DNA of 64,000 nucleotides. Origin: Georgenia thermotolerans (GTDB lineage Bacteria; Actinomycetota; Actinomycetes; Actinomycetales; Actinomycetaceae). Positions within the stretch are counted from its first letter, which is position 1, and each line of letters starts with the position of its first letter. The notes under the pieces are model-generated. The model was not told where the DNA came from and made no database searches. It worked only from the letters and a program-made list of their open reading frames with translations. Both the position numbers and the translations under genes were made by a program. Below, piece by piece: positions 60,849-64,000 of this stretch. The stretch is taken from positions 1-64,000 of the forward strand of contig NZ_VUKF01000015.1 in NCBI RefSeq assembly GCF_009193185.1. The letters are read 5' to 3'.

Positions 60849-61562
60849 TCAGGCGCCCACGGCATCGCGCCGGGACCGGCGGAGCCCCTCGCCGGACACG
60901 GCCCGCAGGGGCGCCGGCGTCAGCATCCGCTGGACCAGCGCCAGCAACCCCTCCAGGCCCAGGCAGACCACGACGACGAGCAGGGCGCCGGCCAGGGCCT
61001 GGCCGTACCGCTGGGTGGCGATGCCGTTGGCGATGATGAGGCCGAGCCCCCCGCCGCCGACGAGCGAGGCGAGCGTGACCGTCGCGACGACCTGCACCAC
61101 GGCGGTGCGCAGGCCTGCGGCGATCAGGGGCATGGCGAGCGGGAGCTCCACGGCGGTCAGCAGCCGGGTCGGCGACATGCCCATCCCGGCCCCGGCCTCG
61201 CGCGCGGCCGGGGAGACGTCCTGCACACCGGTGTAGGAGTTCGACAGGATGGGCGGCACCGCGAAGATCGCCACCGCGAGGATGGTCGGGAGCTGCCCCA
61301 GCCCGAGCCCGGCGGTGAAGACGAAGAGGAGCGCCAGGGTCGGGATGGCCCGGGTGAGGTTCGCGACGGCGACCACCAGCGTCCCCCGGCGCCCGGTGTG
61401 GCCCAGCCACAGGCCCAGCGGCAGCGCGACGACGGCGGCGAGCACCACCGCGACGAAGGTCATCCAGAGGTGGTCGGCGAGCAGCGCGAGGATGCCCGTC
61501 GGCCCCGTCCAGCTGAGCGGGTCGTTGAGGTAGCGCAACGCGTCGCCGAGGACGCCGTTCAT
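60849..61562 (-). CDS. Osmoprotectant ABC transporter permease (second)
   Basis: A 237-residue OpuCB/OpuCD-type permease with five to six membrane segments. The ABC-permease EAA loop is in VQDVSPAAREAGAGMGMSPTRLLTAVELPLAMPLIAAGL, and TLASLVGGGGLGLIIANGI follows, as usual in the BPD type. AGGAGGAG precedes the ATG, and it lies 13 nt behind the other permease gene. A DUF222/HNH gene on the opposite strand ends 20 nt past its stop. Confidence 0.88.
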   Translation of the reverse strand: MNGVLGDALRYLNDPLSWTGPTGILALLADHLWMTFVAVVLAAVVALPLGLWLGHTGRRGTLVVAVANLTRAIPTLALLFVFTAGLGLGQLPTILAVAIFAVPPILSNSYTGVQDVSPAAREAGAGMGMSPTRLLTAVELPLAMPLIAAGLRTAVVQVVATVTLASLVGGGGLGLIIANGIATQRYGQALAGALLVVVVCLGLEGLLALVQRMLTPAPLRAVSGEGLRRSRRDAVGA

Positions 61563-61575
61563 GACCGTCTCCTCC

Positions 61576-62244
61576 TCATGCCCGCCTCCGCCGCACCCAC
61601 GGGGTGATGGCCCGCCCGATCGCGAGCAGCAGCAGGTCCGCCACCAGCGCGATGAGCAGGCACAGCACCGCGGCGGTCATGATCTCCGCCCGGTACCCCG
61701 AGTTGAACCCGCGGTACATCAGCTGCCCCAGCCCGCCGTAGCCGACCACCACGCCGACCGTCACGAGCGCGACGGTGGAGACCGTCGCCAGGCGCACCCC
61801 GGTGATGATCGCGGGCAGGGCCAGCGGCAGCTCGACGGTGAGCAGCCGGCGCCCGGCGGAGTAGCCCATGCCCCGCGCGGCGTCGCTGACCTCGGCGGGC
61901 ACGCCCTGCAGGCCCACGATGGCGTTGCGCACCAGGACGAGCAGGGCGTAGCCGGTCAGTCCGATGAGGACGGTGGTCCGGCCGATGCCCGTGAAGGGCA
62001 CCAGCAGCCCGAACAGGGCGAGCGAGGGCACCGTGTACAGCACGGCCGAGCCGGCCACCGCGGCGGTGCCGATCGCGGGGACGCGGTGCGCGAGCAGGGC
62101 GAGCGGCAGGGCGATCAGCACCGCGAAGAGCATGGCCTCGAGCGTCAGGCTGACGTGCTGGCCGGTGTACTGGGCGACGTCGGACCAGTTGTTCTGCAGG
62201 TAGTCCCACGAGAACCACGGGTTCGCCGCGGCGGCGGTCGACAT
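61576..62244 (-). CDS. Osmoprotectant ABC transporter permease (first)
   Basis: A 222-residue permease with an N-terminal MSTAAAANPWFSWDYLQNNWSDVAQYTGQH, and an EAA loop in VPAEVSDAARGMGYSAGRRLLTVELPLALPAIITGVRLATV. GVVVGYGGLGQLMYRGF is the conserved late segment. GGTGAGA precedes the ATG at 62244; the longer frame upstream would overlap the divergent ATPase gene and is unlikely. It pairs with the permease gene 13 nt downstream. Confidence 0.88.
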   Translation of the reverse strand: MSTAAAANPWFSWDYLQNNWSDVAQYTGQHVSLTLEAMLFAVLIALPLALLAHRVPAIGTAAVAGSAVLYTVPSLALFGLLVPFTGIGRTTVLIGLTGYALLVLVRNAIVGLQGVPAEVSDAARGMGYSAGRRLLTVELPLALPAIITGVRLATVSTVALVTVGVVVGYGGLGQLMYRGFNSGYRAEIMTAAVLCLLIALVADLLLLAIGRAITPWVRRRRA

Positions 62245-62287
62245 CGGTCTCACCGGGGTGACGCTACATGCGCACCCCAGACGCCGG

Positions 62288-62293
62288 TAGCGT
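62288..62293 (+). promoter_or_regulatory. -10 element TAGCGT, leaderless start
   Basis: TAGCGT ends exactly 6 nt before the osmoprotectant ATPase ATG. A TAGCGT on the opposite strand about 20 nt away may serve the permeases. Confidence 0.5.
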
Positions 62294-62299
62294 CGGGGG

Positions 62300-63343
62300 A
62301 TGCCGTCCAGTCCAGAGCCGCTCATCCGCTTCGAGGGCGCCGCCAAGACCTACGCCGACGGCACGGTCGCGGTAGGCGGGCTCGACCTCGACGTCCGCGA
62401 GCACGAGCTCCTCACCCTCGTCGGCCCGTCGGGGTCGGGCAAGTCCACGCTCCTGCGCATGGTCAACCGGCTCGTCGAGCCGACCGGCGGCCGGGTGCTC
62501 GTCGCCGGGCGGGACGTCGCCACCGAGGACCCCGTCCTCCTGCGCCGCGGGATCGGCTACGTCATCCAGGACGTCGGCCTCTTCCCCCACCGCACCGTCG
62601 CCCAGAACATCGCCACCGTCCCGGGCCTGCTCGGATGGGACCGCCGCCGCACCCAGGAGCGGGTGGCCGAGCTGCTCCTGCTCGTGGGCCTGGACCCGGC
62701 CGTGCACGGGCCCCGCTACCCCCACGAGCTCTCCGGCGGGCAGCGCCAGCGCGTGGGCGTCGCCCGGGCCCTCGCGGCGAACCCGCAGGTGATGCTCATG
62801 GACGAGCCGTTCGGCGCCGTCGACCCCGAGGGCCGGCGCGCACTCCAGGAGGAGTTCCGCCGCATCCACGACGAGCTCGGCACCACCGTCCTCCTCGTCA
62901 CCCACGACATCGACGAGGCCGTCGTCCTGGGCGACCGGGTGGCCGTGTTCAGCCAGGGCGGCCGGCTCGAGCAGGTGGACAGCCCGATCCGGGTGCTGAC
63001 CCAGCCGGCATCGCCGTTCGTCGCCCAGTTCATCGGCGCCTCGAGCGCGGTGCGGCTCCTGTCGCTGACCACCCTCACGCCCGCCGACCTCGGCGGCGCG
63101 ACACCGCCCGCGGGCCTCGCCGCGGACGCCGGCTCCCGATCCGCCGGCGCCGCTCCGGCCCGCCCCTTGCGCCTCGGGGACAGCCTCGAGGACGCGTTCG
63201 CCGCCCTCGTGAGCAGCCCGGACGGCACGGTCGTGGTCGCGGACGACGACGGCGCCCCGGCGGGCACGCTGACGCTCGCCGGGCTGCACGCCGCCTTGCG
63301 TCGCTCGGTCCAGGAGGAGGCGACGGCGCCGGCCGAGCCGTGA
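62300..63343 (+). CDS. Osmoprotectant ABC transporter ATP-binding protein
   Basis: A 347-residue ATPase of the OpuCA/ProV group. Walker A is LVGPSGSGKSTLLRMV, signature ELSGGQRQRVGVARAL, Walker B VMLMDEPFGAVDP, and the switch His is in LLVTHDIDEAVVLGDRVAVF. The C-terminal 100 residues hold only one short, degenerate CBS-like unit (LEDAFAALVSSPDGTVVVADDDG), less than in ionic-strength-sensing OpuA. It is divergent from the two permeases, an unusual arrangement for this transporter. Confidence 0.9.
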   Translation: MPSSPEPLIRFEGAAKTYADGTVAVGGLDLDVREHELLTLVGPSGSGKSTLLRMVNRLVEPTGGRVLVAGRDVATEDPVLLRRGIGYVIQDVGLFPHRTVAQNIATVPGLLGWDRRRTQERVAELLLLVGLDPAVHGPRYPHELSGGQRQRVGVARALAANPQVMLMDEPFGAVDPEGRRALQEEFRRIHDELGTTVLLVTHDIDEAVVLGDRVAVFSQGGRLEQVDSPIRVLTQPASPFVAQFIGASSAVRLLSLTTLTPADLGGATPPAGLAADAGSRSAGAAPARPLRLGDSLEDAFAALVSSPDGTVVVADDDGAPAGTLTLAGLHAALRRSVQEEATAPAEP

Positions 63344-63430
63344 GCCTCGCGCCCGCCGAGCCGGAGCGGTGAGCCGCGTCCGCCACGCCGGGGCGGAGCC
63401 GCGCCTCGCTGAGCGGTGAGCGCCGCCCGC

Positions 63431-64000
63431 CTACCGCAGCCGGGCCAGGCCGCGCGCCGCGTCGGCGAGCGTGGCCTCCCGCTTGACGTACGTGAAGCGC
63501 ACCCAGGAACGCAGCTCCTCGGCGACGGCGCCGCCGGGCGTGCAGAACGCGCTGACCGGAATGCCGACCACCCCGGCCTTCTCAGGCAGGTCGCGGCACA
63601 GGTCGACGGCGTCCGGATACCCCAGCCCCGCGCCGTCGGCCACCACGAAGTACGTGCCGCGCGGCGCGACGGGCGCGAACCCGGCGGCGACCAGGGCCTC
63701 GCACAGGACGTCGCGGCGGTGCTGGAGCGACCGCCCGAGACCGGCCACGTACTCCCCGGTGCGCCCGTCCTCGTCGGCCAGGCCCACGGCCACGGCGTGC
63801 TGGAACGGGCCGGAGGCCACGTAGGTGAGGAACTGCTTGACGGTGCGCACGGCGGTGACCAGGTCCGCGCGGGCGTGCAGCCAGCCCACCTTCCACCCGG
63901 TGAAGGACAGGCTCTTCCCCGCCGAGGAGATGGTGACGGTGCGCTCGGCCATGCCGGGCAGGGTCGCCATCGGGACGTGCTCGACGCCGTCGTAGGTGAG
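63431..64000 (-). CDS. Class I/II PLP aminotransferase, 5'-partial at the window edge
   Basis: The last 190 residues of a fold-type-I aminotransferase; the frame stays open to the window edge (LTYDGVEHVPMATLPG), so the start lies outside. The PLP Lys is in TISSAGKSLSFTGWKVGWLH, followed by SGPFQHAVAVGL, a late GTYFVVADGAGL and the substrate-binding Arg in SWVRFTYVKRE. The pattern fits the kynurenine/methionine aminotransferase group (YbdL, DapC-like). An 87-nt gap separates it from the ATPase gene. Confidence 0.83.
   Translation of the reverse strand, partial: LTYDGVEHVPMATLPGMAERTVTISSAGKSLSFTGWKVGWLHARADLVTAVRTVKQFLTYVASGPFQHAVAVGLADEDGRTGEYVAGLGRSLQHRRDVLCEALVAAGFAPVAPRGTYFVVADGAGLGYPDAVDLCRDLPEKAGVVGIPVSAFCTPGGAVAEELRSWVRFTYVKREATLADAARGLARLR

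Noticed and set aside
1-64000. CRISPR arrays, tRNA or rRNA genes, prophage or intact insertion sequences
   Set aside because: No regularly spaced conserved repeats beyond the four 25-bp units, no tRNA or rRNA signatures, and no transposase, integrase or phage structural motifs were seen on either strand.

Overview
The window is very GC-rich, roughly three quarters G+C by eye. Codon third positions are almost all G or C, intergenic gaps are short, and GTG starts are common. The gene set fits a Gram-positive actinobacterium, probably an order such as Micrococcales, but no marker gene fixes the genus. Signs include a coproporphyrin-type haem pathway with ChdC/HemQ and a [2Fe-2S]-type ferrochelatase, CsoR-controlled copper export, a DUF222/HNH gene and many apparently leaderless genes. 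No tRNA, rRNA, CRISPR array or intact insertion sequence was found.

Region by region. 0-2 kb: a DUF6636-like membrane protein and a peptidoglycan amidase. 1.9-5.7 kb: an accessory island and the most unusual part of the window. It holds a 47-residue secreted peptide with a Cys-x-x-Cys tail, a divergent TrmB/LuxR-type regulator of visibly lower GC, and an operon of a free-standing LanC-like cyclase plus a SAM methyltransferase. A palindrome with the core TGCCATGGC lies both between peptide and regulator and at the -35 of the cyclase operon. 5.7-7.2 kb: a DUF2807 lipoprotein and a HAD phosphatase. 7.2-10.9 kb: an E1alpha-E1beta-E2 2-oxoacid dehydrogenase operon with a 28-bp palindrome upstream. 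11.4-17.2 kb: membrane proteins, a HisC-like aminotransferase, a WXG-like/hydrolase pair and a fructosamine-kinase-like protein.

17.2-27.7 kb: the complete haem pathway (hemQ, hemH, hemA leftward; hemE, hemY, hemC, hemD, hemB, hemL rightward). Together these take glutamyl-tRNA to haem b through coproporphyrin. 27.7-36.4 kb: a LigD-type polymerase domain, a phosphatase, purB, dedA, an NhaC antiporter, an exopolyphosphatase and a YezG-like protein. 36.9-40.4 kb: the copper operon csoR-copZ-copA behind two CsoR-type boxes. 40.5-50 kb: a HAD enzyme, a STAS protein, a CPBP protease, an HdeD protein, a pseudokinase/flippase-like fusion, a DUF2079 protein, a CopC-like protein and gluconokinase. 50-57.7 kb: DUF488, an oxidoreductase, a phosphatase, a cation/H+ exchanger, an isoaspartyl methyltransferase, a WYL regulator and a DrrAB-type exporter. 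57.7-63.3 kb: an osmoprotectant ABC transporter whose binding-protein gene is separated from its permeases by a DUF222/HNH gene. The window ends inside an aminotransferase.

Notable non-coding features are a near-perfect 30-bp-arm hairpin (36528-36593), four 25-bp tandem repeats (31861-31960), a 12-mer linking the WYL regulator to its neighbours, terminators that contain the stop codons of convergent genes, and a repeated nAnnnT-N6-start arrangement that suggests widespread leaderless transcription.
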